Shown: positions 17,885 to 26,543 of the stretch, one piece after another
Layout of the letters: every line of letters begins with the position of its first letter
Position numbering within the stretch: position 1 is the stretch's first letter
Source of the DNA: Streptomyces sp. T12
GTDB taxonomy: Bacteria; Actinomycetota; Actinomycetes; Streptomycetales; Streptomycetaceae
Direction of reading: 5' to 3'
Assembly: GCF_028736035.1 (NCBI RefSeq)
Contig: NZ_CP117866.1
Location: forward strand, 8,907,001-8,971,000
DNA length: 64,000 nt
The notes under the pieces: generated by a model
What the model was told of the DNA's origin: nothing
The model's input: only the letters and a program-made list of their open reading frames with translations
Databases searched by the model: none
Made by a program: the position numbers and the translations under genes

Positions 17885-17931
17885 GTGCGTACGATCGCAA
17901 GATCGGCTGCCGTCCATTGAGGAGTCCGCCC

Positions 17932-19758
17932 GTGTTCACCACCCGACCCACCCTCCAGGGCACCTTCGGCATGGTGTCCTCCACCCACTGGCTCGCCTCG
18001 CAGTCGGCGATGGCCGTGCTGGAGAGCGGCGGCAACGCGTACGACGCGGCCGTTGCGGGCGCGTTCGTGCTGCACGTCGTCGAGCCGCACCTCAACGGGC
18101 CGGCCGGCGAGGTGCCGATCCTGCTCGCGCCGGCGGGCGGTGAGGTGCGGGTGCTGTGCGGGCAGGGAGTCGCGCCCGCCGGGGCGACGGTCGCGCACTA
18201 CCGGGGGCTCGGCCTGGAGCTCGTGCCGGGGACGGGGCCGCTCGCCGCCGCCGTGCCCGGGGCGTTCGACGCCTGGATGCTGCTGCTGCGGGACTACGGG
18301 ACCAGGACGCTCGCCGAGGTGCTCGCATACGCCATCGGGTACGCCGAACACGGGCACGCGCCCGTGGAGCGCGTCGGGGAGACCGTCGAGACCGTGCGGG
18401 AGCTGTTCGAGACGGAGTGGACCTCGTCGGCCGAGGTGTATCTGCCGGGCGGGGAGGCCCCCCGGCCCGGGGAGCTGCTGCGCAATCCCGCCCTCGCCGC
18501 CACCTGGAAACGGCTGCTCGACGAGGTCGCCGGGGCCGGGGACCGGGTCGCGCAGATCGAGGCCGCACGCGAGGTGTGGCGCACCGGGTTCATCGCCGAG
18601 GCCCTCGTACGGCAGGCCCAGCGGCCCACCATGGACACCAGCGGCGAGCGGCGCTCCGGCACACTCACGGCCGCCGACCTCGCCGGCTGGTCCGCGACCT
18701 ACGAGGCGCCGGCGACGTACGACTTCAACGGCTGGACCGTGTGCAAGGCCGGCCCCTGGAGTCAGGGCCCGGTCCTCCTCCAGCAGCTCGCGCTGCTCCC
18801 GCCGGAGCTGCCCCGGTACGGGTCCGCCGAGTACGTCCATCTGCTGATCGAGGGCTGCAAGCTGGCCATGGCCGACCGGGAGGCCTGGTACGGCGACGCG
18901 GCCGGGGTACCGCTCGCCGAGCTGCTGTCGCAGCGGTACAACGCGGCCCGGCGGGAGCTGATCGGCGACAAGGCCTCCCACGAGCTGCGGCCCGGCAGCC
19001 CGGACGGACGCGCCCCGCGGCTGTGCGCGCACGCGCGCGTGGTGGCCTCCGACGATCCCGGCTTCGACGTGCTGGGCGTCGGCGAGCCGACGGTCGCCAA
19101 GCGCCCGACGTCCCCGGTGCCGGGCGAGCCCGACGTGGCCGTCGACGGGGGCACCCGCGGCGACACCTGCCACCTCGACGTCGTCGACCGCTGGGGCAAC
19201 ATGATCGCGGCCACCCCGAGCGGCGGCTGGCTGCAGTCCAACCCCGTCGTGCCCGAACTGGGCTTCCCGCTCGGCACCCGGCTGCAGATGACCTGGCTGG
19301 AAGAGGGCCTGCCGAACTCGCTGACGCCGGGACGGCGGCCGCGTACGACGCTCACGCCCTCGATCGCCCTGCGCGACGGTGTGCCCGTCATGGCCTTCGG
19401 CACGCCCGGCGGGGACCAGCAGGACCAGTGGCAGCTGCACTTCTTCCTCGCGGTCGCCCTGCGGGAGCCGGTCCGCGGCGGCCTTGACCTCCAGGGCGCG
19501 ATCGACGCCCCGAACTGGCACAACGACAGCTTCCCGGGCTCCTTCTACCCGCGCGGGATGCGGCCGGGGAGCGTCACCGTGGAGTCACGGATGGACGCCG
19601 AGGTGGTGGAGGAGCTGCGGCGGCGTGGTCATGACGTGACCGTCGGTGACGCCTGGTCGGAGGGGCGGCTGTGCGCGGTCGCGAGGGATCCGGAGACCGG
19701 GGTTCTGTCGGCGGCTGCGAATCCGCGGGGGATGCAGGGGTACGCGGTCGGACGCTGA
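17932..19758 (+). CDS. Gamma-glutamyltransferase-family Ntn-hydrolase
   Basis: 608 residues. Seen: N-terminal GMVSSTHWLASQSAMAVLES typical of the large-subunit start; the autoproteolysis and nucleophile site is in RGDTCHLDVVDRWGNMIAAT (about residues 408-427), where the first Thr of the family TT pair is kept and the second is Cys. The small subunit includes PSIALRDGVPVMAFGTPGGD. No signal peptide is present, unlike classical periplasmic GGT, so this is probably a cytoplasmic gamma-glutamyl or acylase-like member. GTG 17932 is chosen because GAGGAG lies 8 bases upstream; the TTG at 17917 would start inside the region before it. The substrate is unknown (glutathione is not made by Streptomyces). 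Confidence 0.88.
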   Translation: MFTTRPTLQGTFGMVSSTHWLASQSAMAVLESGGNAYDAAVAGAFVLHVVEPHLNGPAGEVPILLAPAGGEVRVLCGQGVAPAGATVAHYRGLGLELVPGTGPLAAAVPGAFDAWMLLLRDYGTRTLAEVLAYAIGYAEHGHAPVERVGETVETVRELFETEWTSSAEVYLPGGEAPRPGELLRNPALAATWKRLLDEVAGAGDRVAQIEAAREVWRTGFIAEALVRQAQRPTMDTSGERRSGTLTAADLAGWSATYEAPATYDFNGWTVCKAGPWSQGPVLLQQLALLPPELPRYGSAEYVHLLIEGCKLAMADREAWYGDAAGVPLAELLSQRYNAARRELIGDKASHELRPGSPDGRAPRLCAHARVVASDDPGFDVLGVGEPTVAKRPTSPVPGEPDVAVDGGTRGDTCHLDVVDRWGNMIAATPSGGWLQSNPVVPELGFPLGTRLQMTWLEEGLPNSLTPGRRPRTTLTPSIALRDGVPVMAFGTPGGDQQDQWQLHFFLAVALREPVRGGLDLQGAIDAPNWHNDSFPGSFYPRGMRPGSVTVESRMDAEVVEELRRRGHDVTVGDAWSEGRLCAVARDPETGVLSAAANPRGMQGYAVGR

Positions 19759-19884
19759 GGGCTGGTCGACGCCCCTGGGGTGGGCCTCTGACCTGCCCGT
19801 ACCCGCCCCACGTGTTCACGCCGATGCCATCCGGCGGCCACCGGGCGGGCGGGGATTGTCAGTGGGGCGTGTTCTTATTGACAC

Positions 19885-20730
19885 GTGATCGAAAACAACG
19901 AAACCATCGACGAGTTTCTCGCACAGCACTCCGCCGACGTGGAGGAAGCGGTCCGCAAGGCGGCCGCGGCCGAGATCATGCCCCGCTTCCGGCAGCTTTC
20001 CGCGCACGAGGTCGACCAGAAGGCCGGACCGCACGACCTGGTGACCGACGCCGACCGACTCGCCGAGCAGTACCTCACCGAGGCGCTCGGCGCCCTCCTG
20101 CCCGGCTCGGTCGTGGTCGGCGAGGAGGCGGTGCACGCCGACCCGGCGTCGTACGACGCGCTCCAGGGCGACGCCCCGGTCTGGATCGTCGACCCCGTCG
20201 ACGGCACCCGCCAGTTCGTACACGGAGACTCCGGCTTCTGCACGCTGGTGGCGCTCGCACAGCGCGGCGTCCTGCTGGCGTCCTGGACCTACGCGCCCGC
20301 CCGCGACCAGCTGGCCACGGCGATACGGGGCCGGGGCGCCTTCCTCGACGGCGAGCAGCTGCACTCCGGCGCGCCGGAGCCCGGCCGGGATCTGGAAGTC
20401 GCCACGTCCCACCCTGACTACACGACCGACGAGCAGAAGCGCGCGCTGCTCGGCCTGTGGACCGAGGGCGTGCGACCCCGCCCCTGCGGGTCCGCGGGGC
20501 TGGAGTATCTCGCCGTCGCCCGGGGCGAGTTGGACGCCACGGCGTTCTCCTGGGAGGCCGCCTGGGACCACGCCGCGGGCCTGCTCCTGGTCGAGGAGGC
20601 GGGCGGCGCCCACCTGACCCGCGCGGGCGAGCCGTTCCGCATCACCGGCGGCAATGTCCTGCCGTTCACGACGGCCCGTGACGCGGCCACGGCTCGCCGA
20701 GTGCGGGAACTGCTGTCGGTCGCAGTCTGA
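19885..20730 (+). CDS. Inositol-monophosphatase-family phosphatase (HisN-like)
   Basis: 281 residues. Seen: IMPase metal motifs [10 protein letters not shown] (about 73), [16 protein letters not shown] (about 94-109) and [22 protein letters not shown] (about 219-240). Known: this fold removes phosphate from inositol phosphates, histidinol phosphate or sugar phosphates using Mg2+. In actinomycetes this branch is often annotated as histidinol-phosphatase, but it does not lie in a his operon here. The start is GTG 19885. The 3' end overlaps by 65 bases the converging gene at 20666. Confidence 0.88.
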   Translation: MIENNETIDEFLAQHSADVEEAVRKAAAAEIMPRFRQLSAHEVDQKAGPHDLVTDADRLAEQYLTEALGALLPGSVVVGEEAVHADPASYDALQGDAPVWIVDPVDGTRQFVHGDSGFCTLVALAQRGVLLASWTYAPARDQLATAIRGRGAFLDGEQLHSGAPEPGRDLEVATSHPDYTTDEQKRALLGLWTEGVRPRPCGSAGLEYLAVARGELDATAFSWEAAWDHAAGLLLVEEAGGAHLTRAGEPFRITGGNVLPFTTARDAATARRVRELLSVAV

Positions 20731-21268
20731 TCTGAGGGCGGCCCCCGCCGACGCGGAGGTCGACCACCTCGAACTCGGCGGGGGTGCCCTCCGCGGGCCA
20801 CTCGCATTCCGCCCGCAGCAGCACCAGGGCGTCCACGAAGCCGACGGCGGGCAGACCGACGTCGACGAACACGCCGGTGACACCGGGACCCCACGGCGAG
20901 ACGGTGAACGTCCCGGTCAGGCGCGTACCGACCGGCAGGGGACCGGTGTCGTGGCGGACGTCGCACTGGCGGAAGGACCGGGCCCGGCCCCACGCCACAT
21001 CGAACTCCCGCGGGTCGACCGACCGGGCGCCCGGCGGCTCCACGAGAGGTTCTGGCACCGGCAGCCCGTACACGACCTCGTACAGGCGCACGCCCCACTC
21101 CCCGCACGCCTGCCGTGTCTGCGCCACCTCGACCGGTTCGGCGGCCACCACGGGTACGGAACCCGGCCCCCGGAAGGTGATCTGCCGCAACACCTGCCCG
21201 GCGTCCCCCACCTCGAACCAGTGCCACAGGCCGTCCTCGGGTACGGGGAAGCGGAAGCGGCGTGTCAC
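20666..21268 (-). CDS. Conserved hypothetical protein (Streptomyces)
   Basis: 200 residues, no signal peptide or membrane helix. Sequence landmarks are [20 protein letters not shown] at the start, [20 protein letters not shown] (about 37-56), and a C-terminal half rich in beta strands ([20 protein letters not shown]). Coding bias and a plausible ATG at 21268 support a real gene, although it overlaps the phosphatase gene end-to-end by 65 bases. The function is not recognised. It diverges from the FAD oxidoreductase gene at 21365. Confidence 0.7.
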   Translation of the reverse strand: MTRRFRFPVPEDGLWHWFEVGDAGQVLRQITFRGPGSVPVVAAEPVEVAQTRQACGEWGVRLYEVVYGLPVPEPLVEPPGARSVDPREFDVAWGRARSFRQCDVRHDTGPLPVGTRLTGTFTVSPWGPGVTGVFVDVGLPAVGFVDALVLLRAECEWPAEGTPAEFEVVDLRVGGGRPQIRLRPTAVPALGEPWPRHGPS

Positions 21269-21364
21269 CCGGCGGACTTTACCCGCGCCCCTGCGCTGTC
21301 AGTGGCCCGGCATATCCTGATCCTTCAAGGCCGTCGGCTGACGAAGGGGTCCGAGGTGCCGTCG

Positions 21365-22777
21365 ATGCTCGATGCGGTCGTGGTGGGTGCGGGGCCGAAC
21401 GGACTGACCGCTGCCGTGGAGCTGGCCCGGCGTGGCTTCTCCGTGGCCGTGTTCGAGGCGCGTGACACCGTCGGCGGGGGTGCCCGCACGGAAGAGCTGA
21501 CCCTGCCCGGCTTCCGGCACGACCCGTGCTCCGCCGCGCACCCCCTCGGCATCAACTCGCCCGTGTTCCGGACCATGCCGCTCGACCGCTACGGCCTTCA
21601 GTGGCTGCACGCCGAGCTGCCCATGGCGCACCCCTTCACCGACGGCACCGCCGCCGTGCTGTCCCGTTCCGTCGCCGAGACCGCCGCCTCCTTCGGCCCG
21701 CGCGACGCGGGGACGTACCGCAGGCTGGTCGAGCCGTTCCTGACCAAGTGGGACACGCTGGCCCGCGACTTCATGTCCCTGCCCCTCACCGCGCTGCCAC
21801 GCGACCCGGTCACCCTCGCCCGGTTCGGCCTCGTCGGGCTGCCCCCGTCCACATGGCTGATGCGCCGCTTCCGCGACGAGCGGGCCAAGGCCCTGTTCTC
21901 CGGCCTCGTCGCCCACGTCATCGCGCCGCTGGGCGGCTTCGCCACCAGCGCCATCGGTCTGGTCTTCGCCCTCGCCGCCCACGCCCGCGGCTGGCCCGTG
22001 GCCCGCGGCGGGTCCCAGTCCATCTCCGACGCCCTCACCGCCTATCTCGAGGACCTCGGCGGCGCCGTCCACACCGACTACGAGGTCAAGCGGCTCGACG
22101 ACCTGCCGCCCGCGCGCGCGTACATCTTCGACACCTCGCCGACCGCGCTGGCCCGTATCGCCGGGCTCGGCCGGTACTACGAGGGCTACCGCTACGGCGC
22201 CGCCGCATTCAAGATCGACTATGCATTGGACGGCCCGGTGCCGTGGACCGCGCCGGAGGCCCGGCGGGCCGGCACCGTGCAGATCGGCGGGGACAGCGCG
22301 GAGATCGGCGCCGCGCTGCGCGCCGCGTCCCGGGAGGGCCGGGCGCCCGACAAGCCGTTCATGATCACGGTGCAGCCCAGCGTCGTCGACCCCACCCGGG
22401 CTCCCGACGGCAAGCACGCCTTCTGGGCGTACGGGCATGTGCCGAACGGCTGGACCGGAGACCTCACGGACGCCATCGAACGCCAACTGGAGCGCTTCGC
22501 CCCGGGGTTCCGCGACCGCGTCCTCGCCCGCGCCACGGCCGGCCCGGCCGAACTCGCCGCCCGCAACGCCAACTACGTCGGCGGAGACATCGCCTCCGGC
22601 GCGGCCTCCGGACTCCAACTCCTGCTGCGCCCCAAGCTGTCGCTCTTCCCCTACACCACCCCGCACCCGGCGGTCTTCATCTGCTCGTCGGCCACCCCAC
22701 CCGGACCGGGCGTGCACGGCATGTCGGGGCACAACGCGGCCAAGGCGGTGTGGCGGCGGCTGCGTCAGGAGCCGTGA
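21365..22777 (+). CDS. FAD/NAD(P)-dependent oxidoreductase of the phytoene-desaturase/CrtI-like type
   Basis: 470 residues. Seen: the dinucleotide-binding motif [20 protein letters not shown] (residues 3-22) with the acidic strand end [16 protein letters not shown] (about 30-45), and the C-terminal FAD motif [20 protein letters not shown] (about 440-459). Known relatives include phytoene dehydrogenases and amine-oxidase-like enzymes; no carotenoid genes are nearby. ATG 21365 follows GAGG with an 8-base gap. A GTG at 21356 preceded by GAAGGGG is a possible longer start adding three residues. A 130-base gap with its own promoter signals separates it from the ebo operon. Confidence 0.85.
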   Translation: MLDAVVVGAGPNGLTAAVELARRGFSVAVFEARDTVGGGARTEELTLPGFRHDPCSAAHPLGINSPVFRTMPLDRYGLQWLHAELPMAHPFTDGTAAVLSRSVAETAASFGPRDAGTYRRLVEPFLTKWDTLARDFMSLPLTALPRDPVTLARFGLVGLPPSTWLMRRFRDERAKALFSGLVAHVIAPLGGFATSAIGLVFALAAHARGWPVARGGSQSISDALTAYLEDLGGAVHTDYEVKRLDDLPPARAYIFDTSPTALARIAGLGRYYEGYRYGAAAFKIDYALDGPVPWTAPEARRAGTVQIGGDSAEIGAALRAASREGRAPDKPFMITVQPSVVDPTRAPDGKHAFWAYGHVPNGWTGDLTDAIERQLERFAPGFRDRVLARATAGPAELAARNANYVGGDIASGAASGLQLLLRPKLSLFPYTTPHPAVFICSSATPPGPGVHGMSGHNAAKAVWRRLRQEP

Positions 22778-22843
22778 AGCTGCTCAAACGACCCACGTTT
22801 ACCGGCAGTTGGGGCCCGACGGTAAGAAAAATCTGTGTCTTCT

Positions 22844-22901
22844 TTGTCACTCCCCTTACTGGGGGGTAGGTACCTGAATGCTAAACAGCCGCGAGTAAGG
22901 T
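22844..22901 (+). promoter_or_regulatory. Candidate promoters of the ebo operon
   Basis: Two overlapping possibilities are visible. TTGTCA (22844-22849), a 17-bp spacer and TAGGTA (22867-22872) would give a leader of about 30 bases. TAAGGT (22896-22901), 6 bases before the ATG at 22908, fits a leaderless start. The 22908 ATG has no good Shine-Dalgarno sequence, which favours the second. The local sequence is notably A/T-richer than its surroundings (GTAAGAAAAATCTG nearby). Confidence 0.45.
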
Positions 22902-22907
22902 GCGGCC

Positions 22908-24044
22908 ATGAAAGATCGGAAAGCGGTTGCCCGCTTCGGATCCCGGTCTGCCGTGCGCCTCGCCGACCTCGCCCTGCTCGTCAGAGCTCCGGCCGCGTTG
23001 AGTGTCCCCGGTGACGTGATCGCGGGAGCGGCCGCTGCCGGACGCCCGCTGGGCGCCCGCACCCTCGGAGTGATCGGTTCCTCCGTGTGCCTCTACTGGG
23101 CCGGCATGGCCCTGAACGACTACGCCGACGCCACGGTCGACTCCGTCGAGCGGCCCGAGCGACCGGTGCCCTCGGGGCGCGTTCCGCGCCGTACGGCGCT
23201 CGCCGTGGCCGGGTCGTTGACCGCGGCGGGGATCGGTCTCGCCGCCGCCGCGGGAGGTCGGCGCAGTGTGGGCACCGCGCTTCCATTGGCTGGGCTGGTC
23301 TGGGCGTATGACCTGAAGCTCAAGTCCACGCCGGTGGGCTCAGTCGCCATGGCGGGAGCCCGGGTTCTGGACGTCCTGGCCGGAGCGGTTGTGCCTGGGG
23401 TCGGTGCGGAGCCGGTCGGGGTTGCGCTGCGGCGTGCCGCGGTGCCTGCCGGGCTGGTCGGGGTGCATACCGGTACGTTGATGGCGCTCAGTCGGCATGA
23501 GATCGCCGGGGCGCCGGCGCGGGTTCCGGCTGCGACTCTTGCCGTGTCTGCGGCGACGGCGGTCGCGACGGCCCTTCCGGTCGCCCGAGTCGCCGCAGGA
23601 CGTGCCGCGAACGGCCGTCTGGCGTCTGCTGCGCCGATGTGGCTGGTCGCGCCCCGCGGCGGAGCCGCTGTTCGACACAGCCCCGCGCCCCTTGAGGGCG
23701 TTGGCGGCACCGCTCCTTCGAAGAAGCTCGGCATCGCCCTCACCGCGACCGCCCCGGCGAAATTCCGCACCGCCCTCACCGCCACCTCCCCGGCGAAGCT
23801 CCGCACCGCCCTTACCGCCGCCGGTGCTCTCGCCTACCTCGGTACCTACGGGGCCGCCCAAGTCCGTGCCGTACGGGAGCCGTCGGGGGAGAACCTGCGG
23901 CGGGCCGTAGGGGCCGGGATCCTTGGGCTGATGCCCCTGCAGGCGGCGCTGACCGCGCGTGGCGGGGCTGCGGGTGTCGCCGCGGCACTTGGCGTCGTCC
24001 ACCCCCTCGCGCGGCGGCTGGCCCGGCGCATATCGCCCACCTGA
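22908..24044 (+). CDS. eboC: UbiA-like prenyltransferase-fold membrane protein, EboC of the ebo cluster
   Basis: 378 residues, about eight to nine hydrophobic segments. Seen: a first Asp motif in ALNDYADATVDSVERPERPV (about 66-85) followed by PSGRVPRRTALAVAG, and a second motif WAYDLKLKSTPVGSVAMAGA (about 132-151), the two metal-diphosphate sites of UbiA proteins. Known: EboC homologues occur in the conserved ebo cluster, where their substrate is unknown. The operon continues with a TIM-barrel isomerase, EboA, EboB, EboE, EboF and P450. Odd: residues of about 240-305 form a low-complexity insert (APRGGAAVRHSPAP, then tandem ALTATAPAKFRT / ALTATSPAKLRT), which is encoded by a palindromic repeat element and a 36-nt tandem repeat. 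Confidence 0.85.
   Translation: MKDRKAVARFGSRSAVRLADLALLVRAPAALSVPGDVIAGAAAAGRPLGARTLGVIGSSVCLYWAGMALNDYADATVDSVERPERPVPSGRVPRRTALAVAGSLTAAGIGLAAAAGGRRSVGTALPLAGLVWAYDLKLKSTPVGSVAMAGARVLDVLAGAVVPGVGAEPVGVALRRAAVPAGLVGVHTGTLMALSRHEIAGAPARVPAATLAVSAATAVATALPVARVAAGRAANGRLASAAPMWLVAPRGGAAVRHSPAPLEGVGGTAPSKKLGIALTATAPAKFRTALTATSPAKLRTALTAAGALAYLGTYGAAQVRAVREPSGENLRRAVGAGILGLMPLQAALTARGGAAGVAAALGVVHPLARRLARRISPT
23637..23816 (+). repeat. Streptomyces palindromic repeat-like element plus 36-nt tandem repeat inside the eboC frame
   Basis: The stretch from about 23637 to 23700 (TGGCTGGTCGCGCCCCGCGG..., ...GCCCCGCGCCCCTTGAGGGC) strongly resembles the palindromic elements that recur between genes in Streptomyces chromosomes. 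Here it is read through in frame. It is followed by 36-nt units starting at 23736, 23772 and, partially, 23808, each encoding a 12-residue unit. Together they lengthen the protein in a loop between membrane segments. Confidence 0.6.
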
Positions 24045-24078
24045 GACCCACCACACCTCCGTGTGAGGAACCGGCACC

Positions 24079-24939
24079 ATGAGACCTCCCCCCACCGATC
24101 TCAAATTCGGCTACGGCACCAACGGCTTCACCCACCACCGGCTGACCGACGTCCTGGTCGTCCTCGCCGATCTCGGCTACGACGGCGTCGCCCTCACCCT
24201 CGACCACGGCCACCTCGACCCGTACGCCGACGATCTGCCCCGGCGCGTCACCGCCCTCGCCCGGCAACTCACGCGGCACGGGCTGGACGTGACGGTGGAG
24301 ACCGGCGCGCCGTACTTCCTCGACCCCTGGGGCAAGCACCTGCCCACGCTGATGTCGGACGGCTCCGAGGTCAGGGTCGACCTGCTGCGCCGCGCCCTGC
24401 GCATCGCGGCCGATCTCGGCTCGCCCACCGTCCACCTGTGCAGCGGCCCGGCGCCGGACGGGCTGCCGGAGCGGGACGCGTGGAAGCGGCTCGCGGCCGG
24501 GGTGGAGACCGTGCTGGAGACGGCGGAGGAGTACGGGGTGGCGCTGGCCTTCGAGCCGGAGCCGTACATGTTCGTCGACACCGTGGAGCGCTGCCTGCAC
24601 CTCGCCCAACTGGTCGACGGGCACGAGCTGTTCGGGATCACCCTGGACGTCGGCCACGCGCACTGCGTGGAGAGACGTTCCGTGCTCGACTGCGTGAGCC
24701 GGGCGGCACCGCTGCTGCGCAACGTGCAGATCGAGGACATGCGGCGCGGCATCCACCAGCACCTCGAATTCGGCGCGGGTGAGATCGACTTCCCGCCCGT
24801 ACTGGCCGCCTTGCGTGACCTCGGGCATCGCGGCCTGGTCTCCGTCGAGATCCAGGGCGGCTCGCTCGACGCGCCCGACGTGGCCCGTCGCTCGATCGAG
24901 TTCCTGCGTGCGGCCGTACAGACCGCGGCGCACCGATAG
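24079..24939 (+). CDS. Sugar-phosphate isomerase/epimerase-like TIM-barrel protein (ebo cluster)
   Basis: 286 residues of the xylose-isomerase-like TIM-barrel family (AP endonuclease 2 superfamily). Seen: KFGYGTNGFTHHRLTDVLVV at the start, strand motifs LAFEPEPYMFVD (about 157-168), ITLDVGHAHCVERR (about 190-203) with the expected metal Asp and His, QIEDMRRGIHQHLEFGAGEID (about 217-236) and VSVEIQGGS (about 254-262). The Glu/Asp/His/Glu metal set seems intact. ATG 24079 follows GTGAGGAACC. Known only as an ebo-type neighbour; substrate unknown. A second TIM barrel (EboE) occurs further down the operon. Confidence 0.85.
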   Translation: MRPPPTDLKFGYGTNGFTHHRLTDVLVVLADLGYDGVALTLDHGHLDPYADDLPRRVTALARQLTRHGLDVTVETGAPYFLDPWGKHLPTLMSDGSEVRVDLLRRALRIAADLGSPTVHLCSGPAPDGLPERDAWKRLAAGVETVLETAEEYGVALAFEPEPYMFVDTVERCLHLAQLVDGHELFGITLDVGHAHCVERRSVLDCVSRAAPLLRNVQIEDMRRGIHQHLEFGAGEIDFPPVLAALRDLGHRGLVSVEIQGGSLDAPDVARRSIEFLRAAVQTAAHR

Positions 24940-25001
24940 ACACCGCCCGGCCCTTTCCTGCCGGCTCGACTCCTCCCACATCTCCGGAAGTTGCTCCCCC
25001 C

Positions 25002-25679
25002 ATGGCTGTCACGACTGCCTCCCTCTCGGCTCCGCCGGACCCCCACCCCGCCCTGATCGCCGGCCTGGACCCCACGGCCCGCACCTGGCTGGACGACAGC
25101 GCCGCCGAGGTCACCGCCGAACCCGCCGCCGTACGACGGCTCTTCCCCGCCGCCCGAAGGCGCTGCGGGCACGGCCGCCTCGACGCGTACTGGACCGTCG
25201 ACGAGGCCGCCCGGGCCGTCCTGCTCACCGCACTGCCCCTGCGCGGCCAGGCCCTCGCCGACGAGGTCACCCGCCTCCACCGCCACGGCGACCCGGCGGA
25301 ACAACGCGCCGTCCTGCGCGCCCTGCCGCTGCTCGACCTGGCCGACCTCGCCCTGCCCCTCGTACGGGAAACCCTGCGCGGCAACGACACCAGCCTGATC
25401 GAGGCCGCCCTCGGCCCGTACGCCGCCGCGCACCTCCCGGACGCCGAGTACCGCCAGGCCGTACTGAAGTGCGTGTTCTGCGAGATCCCGCTGGACCGCG
25501 TCACCGGCCTCGACACCCGCGCCGACCGCGAACTGGCCCGTATGCTCGCCGACTTCGCCCATGAGCGGATCGTCGCGGGACGGGACGTACCCCAGGACAT
25601 CCTGCCCTTCGTCCGCGCCTTCCCGGACGTCGTCGGCGGCCGAGCAGAACTCCAGCACGCACTCAAGGAAGAGGGCTGA
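25002..25679 (+). CDS. eboA: EboA-domain protein
   Basis: 225 residues, mostly alpha-helical with HEAT-like pairs (ALPLRGQALADEVTRLHRHG, LPLLDLADLALPLVRETLRG). The landmark is YRQAVLKCVFCEIPLDRVTG (about 150-169), then RADRELARMLADFAHERIVA and a C-terminal RDVPQDILPFVRAFPDV, matching the EboA family that defines the ebo cluster. It is not an enzyme by any motif I can see. ATG 25002 lies 62 bases after the isomerase stop; the stop is 2 bases before the TatD-like gene. Known: EboA is required with the other Ebo proteins for export of scytonemin precursors in Nostoc; its biochemical role is undefined. Confidence 0.8.
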   Translation: MAVTTASLSAPPDPHPALIAGLDPTARTWLDDSAAEVTAEPAAVRRLFPAARRRCGHGRLDAYWTVDEAARAVLLTALPLRGQALADEVTRLHRHGDPAEQRAVLRALPLLDLADLALPLVRETLRGNDTSLIEAALGPYAAAHLPDAEYRQAVLKCVFCEIPLDRVTGLDTRADRELARMLADFAHERIVAGRDVPQDILPFVRAFPDVVGGRAELQHALKEEG

Positions 25680-25681
25680 CC

Positions 25682-26536
25682 GTGCGCATCTTCGACCCCC
25701 ATATCCACATGACCTCCCGCACGACCGACGACTACGAGGCGATGTACGCGGCCGGGGTGCGCGCCGTCGTCGAGCCCGCCTTCTGGCTAGGGCAGCCCCG
25801 CACCTCGCCCGAGAGCTTCTACGACTACTTCGACGGGCTGCTGGGCTGGGAGCCGTACCGCGCCGCCCAGTTCGGCATCCAGCACTTCTGCACCATCGCG
25901 CTCAACCCGAAGGAGGCGAACGACCCCCGCTGCCTCCCGGTCCTCGACGAACTGGACCGCTACCTCGCCAAGGACCGCGTCGTCGCCGTCGGCGAGATCG
26001 GCTACGACTCGATGACCCCCGAGGAGGACGAGGCGCTCGCGCGCCAGCTCCAGCTCGCCATCGAGCACGAGCTGCCCGCCCTCGTGCACACCCCGCACCG
26101 CGACAAGGCGGCCGGTACCCGCCGCACCCTGGACGTCGTACGGGAGTCGGGCATCGCCCCCGAACTGGTCGTCCTCGACCACCTCAACGAGCTCACCGTC
26201 GGCATGGTCCTGGACAGCGGCTGCTGGGCCGGGTTCTCGATCTACCCGAAGACCAAGATGAGCGAGGACCGGATGGTGGAGATCCTCAAGGAGCACGGGA
26301 CGGAGCGGGTGCTCGTCAACTCGGCTGCCGACTGGGGGCGTTCGGATCCACTGAAGACCCGTAAGACCGCCGACGCCATGCTCGCCGCCGGGTTCGACGA
26401 CGACGCCGTGGACGAGGTGCTGTGGCGCAACCCGGTCGCCTTCTACGGCCAGAGCGGGCGGCTGGAGCTGGAGGAGTCCAAGCCGGACGAGGAGGCCACC
26501 TTCCGGGGCAACTCCATACGTCGCGGGGGAGCGTGA
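25682..26536 (+). CDS. eboB: TatD-like metal-dependent hydrolase, EboB
   Basis: 284 residues of the amidohydrolase/TatD fold. Seen: the metal motif RIFDPHIHMTSR (residues 2-13), VAVGEIGYDSM (about 102-112) with the bridging Glu, LVHTPHRDKA (about 138-147), VLDHLNELT (about 162-170), and the last metal Asp in NSAADWGRSDP (about 217-227). All the usual ligands are present. GTG 25682 is the only start compatible with the N-terminal strand and follows the EboA stop by two bases. It belongs to the ebo operon; relatives in TatD nucleases act on DNA, but EboB substrates are unknown. Confidence 0.85.
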   Translation: MRIFDPHIHMTSRTTDDYEAMYAAGVRAVVEPAFWLGQPRTSPESFYDYFDGLLGWEPYRAAQFGIQHFCTIALNPKEANDPRCLPVLDELDRYLAKDRVVAVGEIGYDSMTPEEDEALARQLQLAIEHELPALVHTPHRDKAAGTRRTLDVVRESGIAPELVVLDHLNELTVGMVLDSGCWAGFSIYPKTKMSEDRMVEILKEHGTERVLVNSAADWGRSDPLKTRKTADAMLAAGFDDDAVDEVLWRNPVAFYGQSGRLELEESKPDEEATFRGNSIRRGGA

Positions 26537-26543
26537 ACATCCC

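Noticed and set aside
19878..19883. TTGACA as a -35 box
   Set aside because: It abuts the GTG start at 19885, and any matching -10 would fall inside the coding region.
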